Source: Rhizobium sp. AC27/96
Lineage (GTDB): Bacteria > Pseudomonadota > Alphaproteobacteria > Rhizobiales > Rhizobiaceae
Length of the DNA stretch: 64,000 bases
Reading direction: 5' to 3'
Assembly: GCF_001692325.1 (NCBI RefSeq)
Contig: NZ_LXKN01000010.1
Span: 1 to 64,000, forward strand
Shown here piece by piece: positions 17,145 to 28,683 of this stretch (positions are counted from its first letter, which is position 1; each line of letters begins with the position of its first letter). The notes under the pieces are model-generated. The model saw only the letters and a program-made list of their open reading frames with translations, did not search any database and was not told the DNA's origin. A program made the position numbers and the translations under genes.

Positions 17145-17449
17145 GGTTATGCTGGTCGGCGCTGTCAGGCGCGGGCTGTCTCATAGCGACAGTCGGGGGG
17201 GATGGCAAGGGCGAATATGAAAGCTTTTCATCCTTTTGCCTTGACAGATCAGGGATGCTTATATATCCCGTGCGGCGCAATAGGTGTGGATAAGTCCGTG
17301 CCTTGCCAGCCTTGCTTTGTGCAAGGTTTCACCGGCAGATCTTTTTGAGGGCAGCAAGCCTTTGAAATCCCTGCTAAGTTTCGACTGATAAAAAGACGGC
17401 CGCTCGTCCTCAAGGCGAGAGAGCCGGAACGAACATGAAAGGATAAAAA
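17145..17449 (+). other. rplU upstream region
   Basis: About 305 bp with no gene. It holds the candidate promoter at 17240-17267 and a leader of about 170 bases before rplU. The leader could carry ribosomal-protein autoregulation, but I see no structure I can name. Confidence 0.5.
17240..17267 (+). promoter_or_regulatory. Candidate sigma-70 promoter of rplU-rpmA
   Basis: CTTGAC (17240-17245), 16 bases, TATATC (17262-17267). This agrees with the rhizobial housekeeping consensus CTTGAC-N16/17-CTATAT and is the best match in the region. Confidence 0.6.
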
Positions 17450-17767
17450 ATGTTCGCAGTCATCAAGACCGGCGGTAAGCAGTACCGTGTGGCAGCAAAC
17501 GACGTGCTGACCATCGAGAAGCTCGAAGTCACCGCCGGCGGCACCGTAGAATTCACCGAAGTCCTCGTTATCGGCGAAGGCGCCGACGCTGCGATTGGTG
17601 CTCCCTTCGTCAAGGGCGCTTCCGTCAAGGCCGAAGTGGTCGAGCACAACCGCGGCAAGAAGGTCATCGCCTTCAAGAAGCGCCGTCGTCAGAACTCGAA
17701 GCGTTCGCGCGGCCATCGCCAGCACCACACTGTTGTCCGTATCACGGACATCGTGGCTGCCAAGTAA
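17450..17767 (+). CDS. rplU: 50S ribosomal protein L21
   Basis: The 105-residue protein opens [20 protein letters not shown] and contains the L21 C-terminal motif [21 protein letters not shown]. Length is the family's usual. L21 binds 23S rRNA domain I with L20. GAAAGGA lies just before the ATG. rpmA follows after 32 bp, the conserved rplU-rpmA order, then obgE further on. Confidence 0.98.
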   Translation: MFAVIKTGGKQYRVAANDVLTIEKLEVTAGGTVEFTEVLVIGEGADAAIGAPFVKGASVKAEVVEHNRGKKVIAFKKRRRQNSKRSRGHRQHHTVVRITDIVAAK

Positions 17768-17799
17768 GTAACGGGATCAGGGTTTAAAGGAGAACTCCA

Positions 17800-18069
17800 A
17801 TGGCACACAAAAAAGCTGGCGGTTCATCGCGCAACGGTCGTGATTCTGAATCCAAGCGCCTTGGCGTGAAGAAGTTCGGCGGCGAAACCGTCATCGCAGG
17901 CAACATTATCGTGCGTCAGCGCGGCACGCAGTGGCATCCGGGTTCCAACGTTGGCCTCGGCAAGGATCACACGATTTTTGCGCTTACGGCGGGCAACGTG
18001 AACTACCGTACGAAGGCCAATGGCCGCGTGTACGTGTCTGTAATGCCGAAAGCGGAAGCAGCGGAATAA
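17800..18069 (+). CDS. rpmA: 50S ribosomal protein L27
   Basis: The 89-residue protein starts [19 protein letters not shown], whose N-terminal arm reaches the peptidyl-transferase centre, and continues [20 protein letters not shown]. There is no N-terminal extension needing the cleavage known from Firmicutes. AAGGAGAA precedes the ATG. The stop is followed after about 65 bp by a strong terminator, so rplU-rpmA appears to be a complete operon. Confidence 0.98.
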   Translation: MAHKKAGGSSRNGRDSESKRLGVKKFGGETVIAGNIIVRQRGTQWHPGSNVGLGKDHTIFALTAGNVNYRTKANGRVYVSVMPKAEAAE

Positions 18070-18135
18070 GCCGGTAGCGCTCTAAAACAGCCGGCGTCTC
18101 ATCGACCCGGCTGACGCTACAAAGGTTCAGTCAAG

Positions 18136-18170
18136 AAAAAAGGGGAGATGGGGCGCCATCTCCCCTTTTT
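18136..18170 (+). terminator. Rho-independent terminator after rpmA
   Basis: An A-run, then GGGGAGATGG (18142-18151) paired with CCATCTCCCC (18156-18165) around GGCG, then TTTTT. The A-run on the other side makes it potentially active in both directions. Confidence 0.92.
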
Positions 18171-18199
18171 CTTTACCCTCAACCAAGGAGGACTGAACC

Positions 18200-18835
18200 A
18201 TGCAAGGCGAATTGTTAAGGGAAGACCAATCAAGGTCTCCCGAAGAACGGCTGAGGCCGGATAGGTTAAGGACCGATTGCCCCGTCTTATTGTCGGAAAG
18301 GCTCGTTCTGCGCGCGCCCCACGAAGAAGACATCGACGCCCTTGCCCATCTCGCCAACAACGCCAATGTCGCTACTATGGTATCGCGTATGCCGCACCCG
18401 TATACGACCAATGATGCCGCCGATTTCGTGCGACGCACGAAACTTGGCGAGATTGGCAAGTGCGTCTATGCGATTACCAAAGCCGACAACGGCGCCTTTC
18501 TCGGCTGCTGCGGGGTCGAGCCCACGGGCGATCCACGCACGGTCGAGATCGGGTACTGGCTGGGTGAACCCTACTGGAACCAGGGCTATACGACCGAAGC
18601 GGCCCACGCTCTGGTCGACATGGTCTTCCGCACGCGTGAAAACGTCGCGCAGATCGATGCCCGTTGCCGAGTCATGAACGTCGCGTCGAGACGGGTCGTG
18701 CAGAAGTGTGGCTTCCAGTTTCAGGGGTCTGGCCTCGCCGCATCCCTGGCGCTTGGCAGCACCGTACCGGTCGAATGGTACAGGCTCGATCGCAAGACCT
18801 GGATATCGTTACGCAGCTGGGGAGGCATGAGATGA
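18200..18835 (+). CDS. GNAT acetyltransferase, RimJ/RimL type
   Basis: The 211-residue protein shows the RimJ/RimL form of GNAT: SERLVLRAPHEEDIDALAHL (about 32-51), GYWLGEPYWNQGYTTEAAHA (about 116-135, with the acetyl-CoA loop) and a final NVASRRVVQKCGF. It would acetylate an N-terminal amine or small substrate with acetyl-CoA. AAGGAGG precedes the ATG. The next GNAT gene overlaps its stop by 4 bp (ATGA), so both are made together; the pair sits between rpmA and obgE. Confidence 0.88.
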   Translation: MQGELLREDQSRSPEERLRPDRLRTDCPVLLSERLVLRAPHEEDIDALAHLANNANVATMVSRMPHPYTTNDAADFVRRTKLGEIGKCVYAITKADNGAFLGCCGVEPTGDPRTVEIGYWLGEPYWNQGYTTEAAHALVDMVFRTRENVAQIDARCRVMNVASRRVVQKCGFQFQGSGLAASLALGSTVPVEWYRLDRKTWISLRSWGGMR

Positions 18836-19419
18836 ACGCGCTCGCCCTTACCCGCCGCAACGACCGTATCCTGACGCCCGGGCCGACGCCGGTCATCCAG
18901 ACCGGCCGACTGACGCTGCGCCCGCACCGGCTCAGCGACGCCGATATGATCGCGGAATCGCTTTCGGATTTCGCCGTCACCCGCATGCTGGCCCGTGTCC
19001 CCGCGCCCTATGACCGGCAGGATGCGCTCGACTGGCTGGTCGAGCACACCTCCGGCCTGGGCATAGACTGGGAACTGGCCATCACCGAGCGGGATGATGC
19101 CCATATCGGCTGCGTCGGTATTGAGCTCCGCCACGGCCGCTGGCACCTCGGTTACTGGCTGAACCGCTTCTACTGGCGGCAAGGCATCATGACCGAAGCG
19201 GTCAAGGCGGCACTCGAACGTTTTGCCCGCCGCATGCCCGAAGTCGCCGTCTATTCCGGCGCCTTCGCCGACAATCCGGCGTCGCTCAAGCTGCAGCAGA
19301 AGCTCGGCTTCGAGATCACCGGTTGCTCGGAGATCTACAGCTTCGCCCGCAACACCATGGTTCCGCACATCGAAACCGTGTTGAGGCCGGGCGCGCTGCG
19401 GCTCTCGCAGGCGGCCTGA
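18832..19419 (+). CDS. Second GNAT acetyltransferase, RimJ/RimL type
   Basis: The 195-residue paralogue repeats the layout of its neighbour: TGRLTLRPHRLSDADMIAE (about 24-42), GYWLNRFYWRQGIMTEAVKA (about 105-124) and NPASLKLQQKLGF near the end. ATG 18832 overlaps the preceding stop and has GGAGG 8 bases upstream. Overlap and similar domain order suggest a tandem duplication with diverged specificity. The substrate is unknown. A 12-bp hairpin follows the stop. Confidence 0.88.
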   Translation: MNALALTRRNDRILTPGPTPVIQTGRLTLRPHRLSDADMIAESLSDFAVTRMLARVPAPYDRQDALDWLVEHTSGLGIDWELAITERDDAHIGCVGIELRHGRWHLGYWLNRFYWRQGIMTEAVKAALERFARRMPEVAVYSGAFADNPASLKLQQKLGFEITGCSEIYSFARNTMVPHIETVLRPGALRLSQAA

Positions 19420-19432
19420 AGCCTCAAATACC

Positions 19433-19461
19433 CGCTATCGCCGGCCCAACCGGCGATAGCG
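19433..19461 (+). terminator. Perfect 12-bp hairpin after the GNAT pair
   Basis: CGCTATCGCCGG pairs exactly with CCGGCGATAGCG around CCCAA. No T-run follows, so it may be a terminator helped by Rho or an mRNA 3' end stabiliser. Confidence 0.6.
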
Positions 19462-19637
19462 TCACACCGATCGCGCTGTTCTTGATGTTATGGCGTGTCG
19501 GTTGCACGATATTCTTTGACCTCAGCCCGAAGCGCCTATATCGAAGGCGACATGACGGGTAAATGGCCGGCCAATGCGCGCTTATGGATGCGCAAAGGGC
19601 GGCTGAAATCGATTAAAGAGCGCATAGGCTTTTCTAA

Positions 19638-21944
<2,307 letters not shown>

Positions 21945-21952
<8 letters not shown>

Positions 21953-23228
21953 TACTGTCGCACAAAGCCCCGACATCGATGCGCTGATGAACGATATCGG
22001 CCGCAAGGCCCGGGCTGCGTCGCGACCGTTGGCCTTCGCTTCGACAGAGAGCAAGAACAAGGCGCTTGCCGCCATGGCGGACGCCATTCTCGCTCGCAAG
22101 GACCATATCCTCGCCGAAAATGCCAAGGACCTGAAAGACGTGGAAGGCACCGATATGCTCGCCTCCTTCGTCGATCGCCTGACGCTGAACGACAAGCGCG
22201 TCGCTGAGATGGCCGAAGGTATCCGCGCCATCGCCGCGCTGGCCGATCCGGTCGGTGAAGCGATTGCCGCCTGGGATCGCCCGAACGGGTTGAAGATCGA
22301 GCGCGTCCGTACGCCGCTCGGCGTCATCGGCGTTATCTTCGAAAGTCGGCCGAACGTGACGGCCGATGCCGGCGCGCTGTGCCTGAAGGCCGGCAATGCC
22401 GTTATCCTGCGTTGCGGCAGCGATTCGCGCCGCTCATCGCAGGCGATCCATGAATGCCTGGTCGAAGGGCTGAAGGCAGCTGGCCTGCCGGAATACGCCA
22501 TTCAACTCGTGCCCGTCAGTGACCGCGCCGCCGTTGGCGCCATGTTGCGCGGGCTCGAAGGCAATATCGACGTCATCGTGCCGCGCGGCGGCAAGAGCCT
22601 GGTTGGCCGCGTGCAGACCGAGGCGCGCGTGCCGGTCTTTGCCCATCTCGAAGGTATTTGCCACATCTACATCGATGCTTCGGCCGATCTGGACATGGCA
22701 AAATCCATCGTCGTCAACGCCAAGATGCGCCGCACAGGCGTCTGCGGTGCTGCGGAAACTTTGCTGGTTGACAAGAAGGTCGCCTCCACGCACCTGAAGC
22801 CGTTGCTCGACGGGCTTGCCGCGGCGGGCTGCGAAATCCGGGGTTCGGCTGACGTACTCAGCCTTGAGCCGGACCTCAAGGCTGCAACGGAAGAGGACTG
22901 GACGACGGAGTATCTGGCGGCAATCATTTCTGTTGCCCTCGTCGACGGCATTTCCGGCGCGATCGATCATATCGGCAAATATTCGTCCAACCATACCGAG
23001 GCCGTCATCGCCGAGGATCCCCAGGTCGTCGAACGCTTTTTCACCGAAATCGATTCGGCGATCCTGCTGCACAATGCCTCGACGCAATTTGCCGATGGCG
23101 GCGAATTCGGAATGGGCGCGGAAATCGGTATCGCCACCGGCAAGATGCACGCCCGCGGCCCTGTCGGCGTCGAGCAGCTGACATCCTTCAAATATCGCGT
23201 GCGCGGCGCCGGACAGATACGGCCCTGA
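21945..23228 (+). CDS. proA: Gamma-glutamyl phosphate reductase
   Basis: The 427-residue NADPH-dependent reductase performs the second step of proline synthesis. The catalytic cysteine is C267 in [12 protein letters not shown], and [19 protein letters not shown] is the conserved substrate-side region. ATG 21945 is preferred because GGGA is spaced properly before it; an in-frame ATG at 21936 is too close. It overlaps proB and is followed after one base by nadD. Confidence 0.96.
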
Positions 23229-23229
23229 C

Positions 23230-23847
23230 GTGCTGAAAGAAGAAATCGATCAACGCTATCTGCGCATGCCCCATGCCGAGCGCGGCATGGTGGTCGGTCT
23301 TTTCGGCGGCTCGTTCAATCCGCCACATCGCGGCCACGCGCTAGTGGCCGAGATCGCCATTCGCCGGCTCGGCCTCGATCAACTCTGGTGGATGGTGACG
23401 CCGGGTAATCCGCTAAAGAACCATAATCACCTTGCGCCGCTGGCCGAACGTGTTGCGCTCAGCGAAATGGTCGCCCGTGATCCGCGTATCAAGGTGACGG
23501 CGTTCGAACAGACGCTTGGGCTGAGCTACACGGCAAACACGCTGGCGCATATAAAGGCGCGCAACACCCGGGTGCATTTCATCTGGATCATGGGTGCCGA
23601 CAGCCTCAATACGTTCCATCGCTGGCAAAAATGGCAGGAGATCGCTCGTACCTTCCCCATCGCCGTCATCGACCGGCCGGGATCGACGTTGTCCTACCTC
23701 TCCGCCAAGATGGCAAAGACGTTTCATTATGCCCGCGTCGACGAGGATGACGCCCGCGTGCTCTGGAAGAGACAGGCGCCAGCCTGGACATTCATCCACG
23801 GACCAAGGTCGACACTTAGCTCGACAGCCTTGCGCGCAGCACAATAA
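23230..23847 (+). CDS. nadD: Nicotinate-nucleotide adenylyltransferase
   Basis: The 205-residue protein carries the nucleotidyltransferase motif GLFGGSFNPPHRGH (about 18-31) and the C-terminal SSTALRA motif in the form RSTLSSTALRAAQ. It makes deamido-NAD in NAD biosynthesis. The start is a GTG at 23230, immediately after the proA stop; an ATG at 23266 would also keep the domain intact. In many relatives rsfS follows directly; here about 4.2 kb with an sRNA and the mod genes intervenes. Confidence 0.94.
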   Translation: MLKEEIDQRYLRMPHAERGMVVGLFGGSFNPPHRGHALVAEIAIRRLGLDQLWWMVTPGNPLKNHNHLAPLAERVALSEMVARDPRIKVTAFEQTLGLSYTANTLAHIKARNTRVHFIWIMGADSLNTFHRWQKWQEIARTFPIAVIDRPGSTLSYLSAKMAKTFHYARVDEDDARVLWKRQAPAWTFIHGPRSTLSSTALRAAQ

Positions 23848-23869
23848 GCAACGGAATTTTTGGGAAGGT

Positions 23870-23995
23870 TTAAAAATGAAAAGCCCGACGGGGGAGGAGG
23901 ATCCGTCGGGCTTTAATCCTGATCAGCAACTGGGAGGAGGATAGTTGCTGATCCATATCTAGCGGCATTGGGAGGAGGAGATCGCCGCTTCGATG
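23870..23995 (-). ncRNA. Alpha-r14-type small RNA with three anti-Shine-Dalgarno loops
   Basis: On the minus strand three hairpins follow each other. The first, AGCGGC/GCCGCT (23989-23961), has a loop with TCCTCCTCCC. The second, an 11-bp stem GATCAGCAACT/AGTTGCTGATC (23953-23921), has loop ATCCTCCTCCC. The third, a 12-bp stem AAAGCCCGACGG/CCGTCGGGCTTT (23914-23880), has the identical 11-base loop and is followed by a T-rich run, so it is also the terminator. CCTCCTCCC loops are the hallmark of the alpha-r14 family (NfeR1 in Sinorhizobium), trans-acting RNAs that pair with ribosome binding sites. The 5' end is estimated; a T/A-rich promoter zone lies above 23995. Confidence 0.88.
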
Positions 23996-24000
23996 CTTAT

Positions 24001-24403
24001 GTTTTAGCAGATTCCGCCGCATAATAAATCGTCGATTGCGCAATGCAGCAATGCATTTGGTACATGGCTTTAAAAATTTTCTGCCCAAAAAACGCTTCTT
24101 TTACAAATCGCGGGCCGAGCGAAGCGCATTCTCATGATCGAGCCATCCGCCAGATATCGCGATAACCCACGGTTCGTAACGTTACGTGTTGTTTCGTGAG
24201 CGTTCGCCAACCCGCTGGGCGAATCTAGTCATGCGTTTTTGCGGCATCTAAGCGCCTGCATATGCGCCGCAGAATAGAAAACCCATAAAATTCGTGGGGT
24301 TACACATTCATGACACGATATATTTTTCCGAACACATCCCTAGCCAAGTTTCGCCTGTCGTTATATCTCTCGAAACATGACGACATCTTTGGGGAGAAAT
24401 AAG
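24001..24403. other. Intergenic region between the small RNA and modA
   Basis: About 400 bp without a gene. It should hold the promoter of the minus-strand small RNA at its left end and that of modABC at its right end. A perfect 12-bp palindrome, CGTAACGTTACG, lies at 24175-24186. The word TCGTTATAT at 24357-24365 resembles one half of a ModE box, but the second half is not evident. Confidence 0.5.
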
Positions 24404-25201
24404 ATGGCTACGAATAGACGCCGATGGATCAAACTTGCAACCGCTGCCGTATCAGTCGCTTGGCTCGGCCTGTCGGTCATCCCGACGCCGGCGCTCGCCG
24501 CCGACAAGATCGTGGTTTTTGCCGCCGCCAGCATGAAGAACGCGCTCGACAATGCCGATGCCGCCTTCACCAAGGAAACCGGCAAGGAGGTCACCGTCTC
24601 CTATGCCGCGAGCGGACCGCTTGCAAAACAGCTTGAAAACGGTGCACCCGCCGACCTCTTCATTTCCGCCGACACCAACTGGATGGACTATGTCGCCGGC
24701 AAGAAGCTGATCAAGGACGACAGCCGGGTGAACCTCCTCGGCAACAAGCTCGTTCTGGTCGCCGCCAAGGACAAGGCGAAGCCCGTCGACATCAAGCATG
24801 GCTTCGATCTGGCAGCCCTTCTCGGCGATGGCCGCCTGGCGATCGGCCAGCCGGAATCGGTGCCGGCAGGCAAATACGGCAAGACGGCGCTGGAAAAGCT
24901 GGGCGTCTGGGCTTCCGTTGAAAAGAAGGTCGCCGGCGCTGAAAGCGTGCGCGCAGCACTCGCGCTCGTATCGCGTGGCGAAGCCCCCTACGGCATCGTC
25001 TACCAGACCGACGTCTCGGCCGATCCGGGCGTTGCTGTGGTCGGCACCTTCCCGGCAGACAGCCACCCGCCGATCGTCTACCCGATCGCCATCACCGCCA
25101 GCAGCAAGAACCCCGACGTCCAGGCCTATTTCGACTATCTGAAATCGGCTAAGGCTGTTCCCTTCTTCGAGCATGAGGGCTTCACGATCCTGAAGCAGTG
25201 A
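24404..25201 (+). CDS. modA: Molybdate-binding periplasmic protein
   Basis: The 265-residue protein has a signal peptide (about 1-33, ending TPALAA) and then [20 protein letters not shown], the ModA opening with the molybdate-binding serine. Further oxyanion contacts are likely in [24 protein letters not shown] and [12 protein letters not shown]. It delivers molybdate to ModBC for molybdenum cofactor enzymes. GGGGAG lies before ATG 24404, preferred to an ATG at 24377. modB follows after about 85 bp. Confidence 0.95.
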   Translation: MATNRRRWIKLATAAVSVAWLGLSVIPTPALAADKIVVFAAASMKNALDNADAAFTKETGKEVTVSYAASGPLAKQLENGAPADLFISADTNWMDYVAGKKLIKDDSRVNLLGNKLVLVAAKDKAKPVDIKHGFDLAALLGDGRLAIGQPESVPAGKYGKTALEKLGVWASVEKKVAGAESVRAALALVSRGEAPYGIVYQTDVSADPGVAVVGTFPADSHPPIVYPIAITASSKNPDVQAYFDYLKSAKAVPFFEHEGFTILKQ

Positions 25202-25287
25202 GTGTCACCACCGCAATTCAGGCATGACAGTTCAACCATCAGGCTCGCCGACCCATGGCGGGCCTGAGATGTTTCAAGGGGCGGGAT

Positions 25288-25989
25288 TTGGACGCATTGG
25301 GTTTGAGCAGCGACGAATGGACGGCGATCGAGCTGAGCCTGCGCGTTTCCATTGTCGCCATGCTGGTCAGCCTTCCCTTCGGCATCACAGCCGCCTATCT
25401 GCTGGCGCGCGGCCGCTTCTGGGGCAAATCCATCCTCAATGGCGTCATCCATCTGCCGCTGATCCTGCCGCCTGTCGTCACCGGCTTCATCCTTCTCATT
25501 CTCTTCGGCCGCAAGGGGCCGATCGGTTCGTTGCTCGACCAATATCTCGGCCTCGTCTTTTCCTTCCGTTGGACGGGTGCGGCCCTTGCCTGCGGCGTCA
25601 TGGGCTTTCCTCTGATGGTCCGCAGCATCCGTCTGTCGATCGAAGCCGTCGACCGCAAGCTGGAGGAAGCCGCCGGTACACTCGGCGCCAACCCGGCATG
25701 GACCTTCCTGACGGTGACCCTGCCGCTGATCCTGCCCGGCGTCATCGCCGGGATGATCCTGTCCTTTGCCAAGGCCATGGGCGAATTCGGCGCCACCGTC
25801 ACCTTCGTCTCCAACATTCCCGGCGAGACCCAGACCCTGTCTTCGGCCATCTATACCTTCACCCAGGTTCCGGGTGGCGATGCCGGTGCGATGCGGCTGA
25901 CAATCGTCGCCGTCATCATTTCCATGGCCGCCCTGCTCGCCTCGGAATTTCTCGCCTATCTCGCCGGCCGGAGGGTGGATTTCGAATGA
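25288..25989 (+). CDS. modB: Molybdate ABC transporter permease
   Basis: The permease has about five membrane helices and the EAA loop [27 protein letters not shown] start at 25288 gives a 233-residue protein beginning [13 protein letters not shown], close to the size and N-terminus of known ModB proteins, with AAGGGG 7 bases upstream. A longer reading from ATG 25255 is possible. The stop overlaps the modC start (ATGA). Confidence 0.93.
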   Translation: MDALGLSSDEWTAIELSLRVSIVAMLVSLPFGITAAYLLARGRFWGKSILNGVIHLPLILPPVVTGFILLILFGRKGPIGSLLDQYLGLVFSFRWTGAALACGVMGFPLMVRSIRLSIEAVDRKLEEAAGTLGANPAWTFLTVTLPLILPGVIAGMILSFAKAMGEFGATVTFVSNIPGETQTLSSAIYTFTQVPGGDAGAMRLTIVAVIISMAALLASEFLAYLAGRRVDFE

Positions 25990-27059
25990 CCCTCTCCGTC
26001 GATATCCGCCATCGCCTCGGCGCCTTCTCGCTTGAGGCCGCGTTTACCTCCGAGGGCGGGGTGACGGCCCTTTTCGGCCGCTCGGGCTCGGGCAAGACCT
26101 CAATCATTCGCATCATCGCCGGGCTGATCCGGCCTGACCATGGCCACATCAGCCTTGATGGCACCGTGCTGGCCGACACCAACGGAAAGGTTTTCGTTCC
26201 ACGCCACCGCCGGCGCTTCGGCTATGTCTTCCAGGAGGCCCGCCTTTTCCCGCATCTCTCGGTGCGGCAGAACCTCAATTATGGCCGCTGGTTCGCGCCC
26301 AGAGGCGAGCGCAGCGAGAGCTTTGACGGCGTGGTCGATCTTCTCGGCATCGGCCCACTGCTCGACCGCAGGCCGACCAAACTCTCCGGCGGCGAGAAGC
26401 AGCGCGTCGCGATCGGCCGGGCACTCCTGTCGTCGCCGCGACTGCTATTGATGGACGAACCGCTGGCGGCACTCGATGAGGCCCGGAAGGCCGAGATCCT
26501 GCCCTATCTCGAACGGCTGCGCGACGAGACGAAGATACCGATCATCTATGTCAGCCACTCGATCGCCGAAGTGGCGCGGCTGGCGAACCGCGTCGTCGTC
26601 ATGCGCGATGGCAAGGTGGAGACGATCGGCGCCGCCACCGACATCTTCAGCCAGCTTTCCGGCCCGCTGGCGGCCGACCGGCGCGAGGCGGGCGTACTGC
26701 TGGAAGGCCGTGTCGAGGACATCGACACCAGGCATAATTTGACCGTCGTGGCCTTGAAGGCAGCAAGGCTCTTCGTGCCCGGCCAGGCGGCCGCCGTTGG
26801 CAAGACGGTGCGTGTCCATATCCCCGCCCGCGACGTCATGCTGGCAACCGCAAGGCCCGAGGGCCTGAGCGCGCTGAATATCCTTGAAGGCGCAGTGCGC
26901 GATATCGCCATGATGGCGGATGGAACGGCCGAAGTGAAAGTCGATTGCGGCGGCGACGTGGTATTTGCGCGCATCACGCAATTCTCCGCCGAGCGGCTGG
27001 ACCTGCGAGTTGGCCTGCCGGTCCACGCGATCATAAAAACCGTGGCGCTCGAACAATAA
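25986..27059 (+). CDS. modC: Molybdate ABC transporter ATPase
   Basis: The 357-residue ATPase has Walker A GRSGSGKT (31-38), signature [14 protein letters not shown], Walker [13 protein letters not shown] and H-loop [10 protein letters not shown]. The C-terminal part (about 230-357) is a Mop/TOBE-type domain ([25 protein letters not shown]) that binds oxyanion and regulates transport. It overlaps modB by 4 bp. The convergent ModE-like gene begins 9 bp after its stop. Confidence 0.95.
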   Translation: MTLSVDIRHRLGAFSLEAAFTSEGGVTALFGRSGSGKTSIIRIIAGLIRPDHGHISLDGTVLADTNGKVFVPRHRRRFGYVFQEARLFPHLSVRQNLNYGRWFAPRGERSESFDGVVDLLGIGPLLDRRPTKLSGGEKQRVAIGRALLSSPRLLLMDEPLAALDEARKAEILPYLERLRDETKIPIIYVSHSIAEVARLANRVVVMRDGKVETIGAATDIFSQLSGPLAADRREAGVLLEGRVEDIDTRHNLTVVALKAARLFVPGQAAAVGKTVRVHIPARDVMLATARPEGLSALNILEGAVRDIAMMADGTAEVKVDCGGDVVFARITQFSAERLDLRVGLPVHAIIKTVALEQ

Positions 27060-27067
27060 AGGCTGGA

Positions 27068-27451
27068 TCAGGGCTTCTCGGCCGAAGCATCGTCCGTGCT
27101 GCGATTGGCTTCGAGCCAGTCCAGATCGTCGGCTATGGCGGCGCGCAAGGTCGTCTCCATGCCGCGAAAGCGCCGCAGCAATTCCTCGCCGAAAGGCGTC
27201 AGCGCCGCGCCGCCGCCCTTCTGGCCGCCACGCTGCGATTCGACAGCCGGCTCCCGGAACATATGGTTCAATTCGCTGATGAGCAGCCACGCCCGGCGAT
27301 AGGACATGTCCATGGCGCGGCCGGCAGCGGAGATCGAGCCCGTCTCCCGAATATGCTCGAGAAGCTCCATCTTGCCGCGCCCAAGCCGGTCCTGCCCCGA
27401 AAAATGGATGCGAAGGATGGGCTTTAGCGATGGCTGCGGAGTGTCGGTCAT
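27068..27451 (-). CDS. ModE-like winged-helix regulator without molybdate domain
   Basis: The 127-residue protein is the N-terminal DNA-binding half of ModE: GRGKMELLEHIRETGSISAAGRAMDMSYRRAWLLISELN, followed by RGGQKGGGAALTPFGEELL. The C-terminal molybdate-binding Mop domains of full ModE are missing, so molybdate sensing would need another partner or a different mechanism. It is convergent with modC. Short ModE-like proteins of this kind are common near mod genes in rhizobia. Control of modABC is inferred. Confidence 0.88.
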   Translation of the reverse strand: MTDTPQPSLKPILRIHFSGQDRLGRGKMELLEHIRETGSISAAGRAMDMSYRRAWLLISELNHMFREPAVESQRGGQKGGGAALTPFGEELLRRFRGMETTLRAAIADDLDWLEANRSTDDASAEKP

Positions 27452-27605
27452 GGCATCTGGGATGTTGGATCTACTTTTCTATACGCGGCCTTCGCGCGCC
27501 TGTACATGGGACGCAGATGACCTATCTGACATGAAGAATCACGCACATCGGCGCCCGAAACAATGGCGATGCGAGATCGTGCTGATAGTATAGATGGGAA
27601 AAGCC

Positions 27606-27905
27606 ATGCCGGCCTATATCATCTCCGACGTCACGGTCAGGGACGACGAAGCATTCCAGATCTATAGAAGCCGCGCCGCCGCCTCCATAGCCCATTATGG
27701 CGGCCGCTATCTCGTTCGCGGCGGCAAGGTGGAGCAATTGGAAGGCGAATGGTTGCGGCGGGCAATCATCATCGTCGAGTTTCCCGACATCGAGCAGGCG
27801 CGGATCTGGTATCGCTCGCCGGAATATGCCCTTGCCCTTAAGGTTCGCGATCAGGCCCTCAGCCGCAACCTCATTCTTGTCGACGGAGTGAGCCCGGAAG
27901 GCTGA
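27606..27905 (+). CDS. DUF1330 small protein
   Basis: The 99-residue protein starts MPAYIISDVTV and contains the DUF1330 pattern IAHYGGRYLVRGG and VEFPDIEQARIWYRSPEYALAL, a ferredoxin-like (dimeric alpha-beta barrel) fold. The ATG at 27606 has GGGA just upstream; an ATG at 27594 is the alternative. Function is unknown. It stands alone between the ModE-like gene and rsfS. Confidence 0.85.
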   Translation: MPAYIISDVTVRDDEAFQIYRSRAAASIAHYGGRYLVRGGKVEQLEGEWLRRAIIIVEFPDIEQARIWYRSPEYALALKVRDQALSRNLILVDGVSPEG

Positions 27906-28063
27906 TTTTTGGCTTTCGGTGCGAATATTCTCCATATCTGGTGCGAAAGCGCCCCATTCAGACACAAATCCTTGTCTTTGCGGCCTGTAGAACGTCGCCT
28001 GCGTCTTGAAACCTTTATGCTTTGATGCCTATCTTTATGGTGTGATCGACTCAGATCGCATAT

Positions 28064-28510
28064 GTGCCTGTTCTGTTACTCAAGGAAGGAAGAGCACTGA
28101 CAACAGTACACGCCAAGGGGAGAGCGCCTGTCGTTATCCCGAAGAGCTCGGAACGTGGCGTCGATGCCGCTGCCCGCGCCCTGCAAGCCGTCCTCGTCAG
28201 CCTCGAGGACTCCAAGGCCGAAAATATCGTCACCATCGACATTGCTGGCAAGTCTGCGCTCGGAGACCATATGGTCGTCGTCTCCGGTCGATCGAGCCGC
28301 CATGTCTTGGCGATTGCCGACCATCTCATGACCGATCTCAAGGACGAGGGCTTCGGCAATGCCCGCGTCGAGGGTCTGGATGGCGGTGACTGGGTGTTGA
28401 TCGACACCGGCGACATCATCATTCATGTCTTCCGTCCCGAGATCCGCGAGTTCTACAACATCGAAAAGATGTGGGCAGCACCCGATCTCGACGAAGGCAC
28501 GCTGCACTAG
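28064..28510 (+). CDS. rsfS: Ribosome silencing factor RsfS
   Basis: The 148-residue protein contains the RsfS domain (about 36-140): ENIVTIDIAGKSALGDHMVVVSG, SSRHVLAIADHLM and GDWVLIDTGDIIIHVFRPEIREFYNIEKMW. It binds L14 and blocks subunit joining in starvation. The start is uncertain: a GTG at 28064 gives 148 residues, while TTVHAKG (28097 on) preceded by a good GGAAGGA site would require a CTG start. rlmH follows after an intergenic repeat, the conserved order. Confidence 0.93.
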   Translation: MPVLLLKEGRALTTVHAKGRAPVVIPKSSERGVDAAARALQAVLVSLEDSKAENIVTIDIAGKSALGDHMVVVSGRSSRHVLAIADHLMTDLKDEGFGNARVEGLDGGDWVLIDTGDIIIHVFRPEIREFYNIEKMWAAPDLDEGTLH

Positions 28511-28521
28511 CCGAGCAACAC

Positions 28522-28574
28522 GCATTTCCGGGAAAAGTGCACAGCGGTTTTCCGTCCGGAATGCGAAAATGCTC
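28522..28574. repeat. Rhizobial intergenic repeat, GCAGCGGTTTTCCGTCCGGA family
   Basis: The core GCGGTTTTCCGTCCGGAAT is shared with copies at 53187-53262 and 63224-63266. Its ends form an inverted repeat (GCATTTCCGG/CCGGAATGC), so the RNA can fold back. It lies between rsfS and rlmH. Confidence 0.8.
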
Positions 28575-28683
28575 AAAAGGCGCCGTTCCCGGCCCCGGCT
28601 GGCAGCTCTCAATGGCCGGACATGACCGTCCGGCAAGGGTTTTGTTTTGTGCCGCCATCATGGCGGATATGCTTGGAGCGGGA

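Noticed and set aside
23880..23953. The GGGAGGAGG repeats as a CRISPR-like array or as ribosome binding sites on the plus strand
   Set aside because: The repeat is only in hairpin loops, stems differ in each, and no coding start follows; the minus-strand anti-SD RNA explains the pattern better.
24357..24385. A possible ModE box upstream of modA
   Set aside because: Only one half-site (TCGTTATAT) resembles the consensus; the second half is missing, so I do not list it as a site.
25224..25985. An extended frame that reads through the modB region into modC
   Set aside because: It is the out-of-frame extension of modC. The real modB is in another frame with clear permease motifs, and modC starts at the overlapping ATGA.
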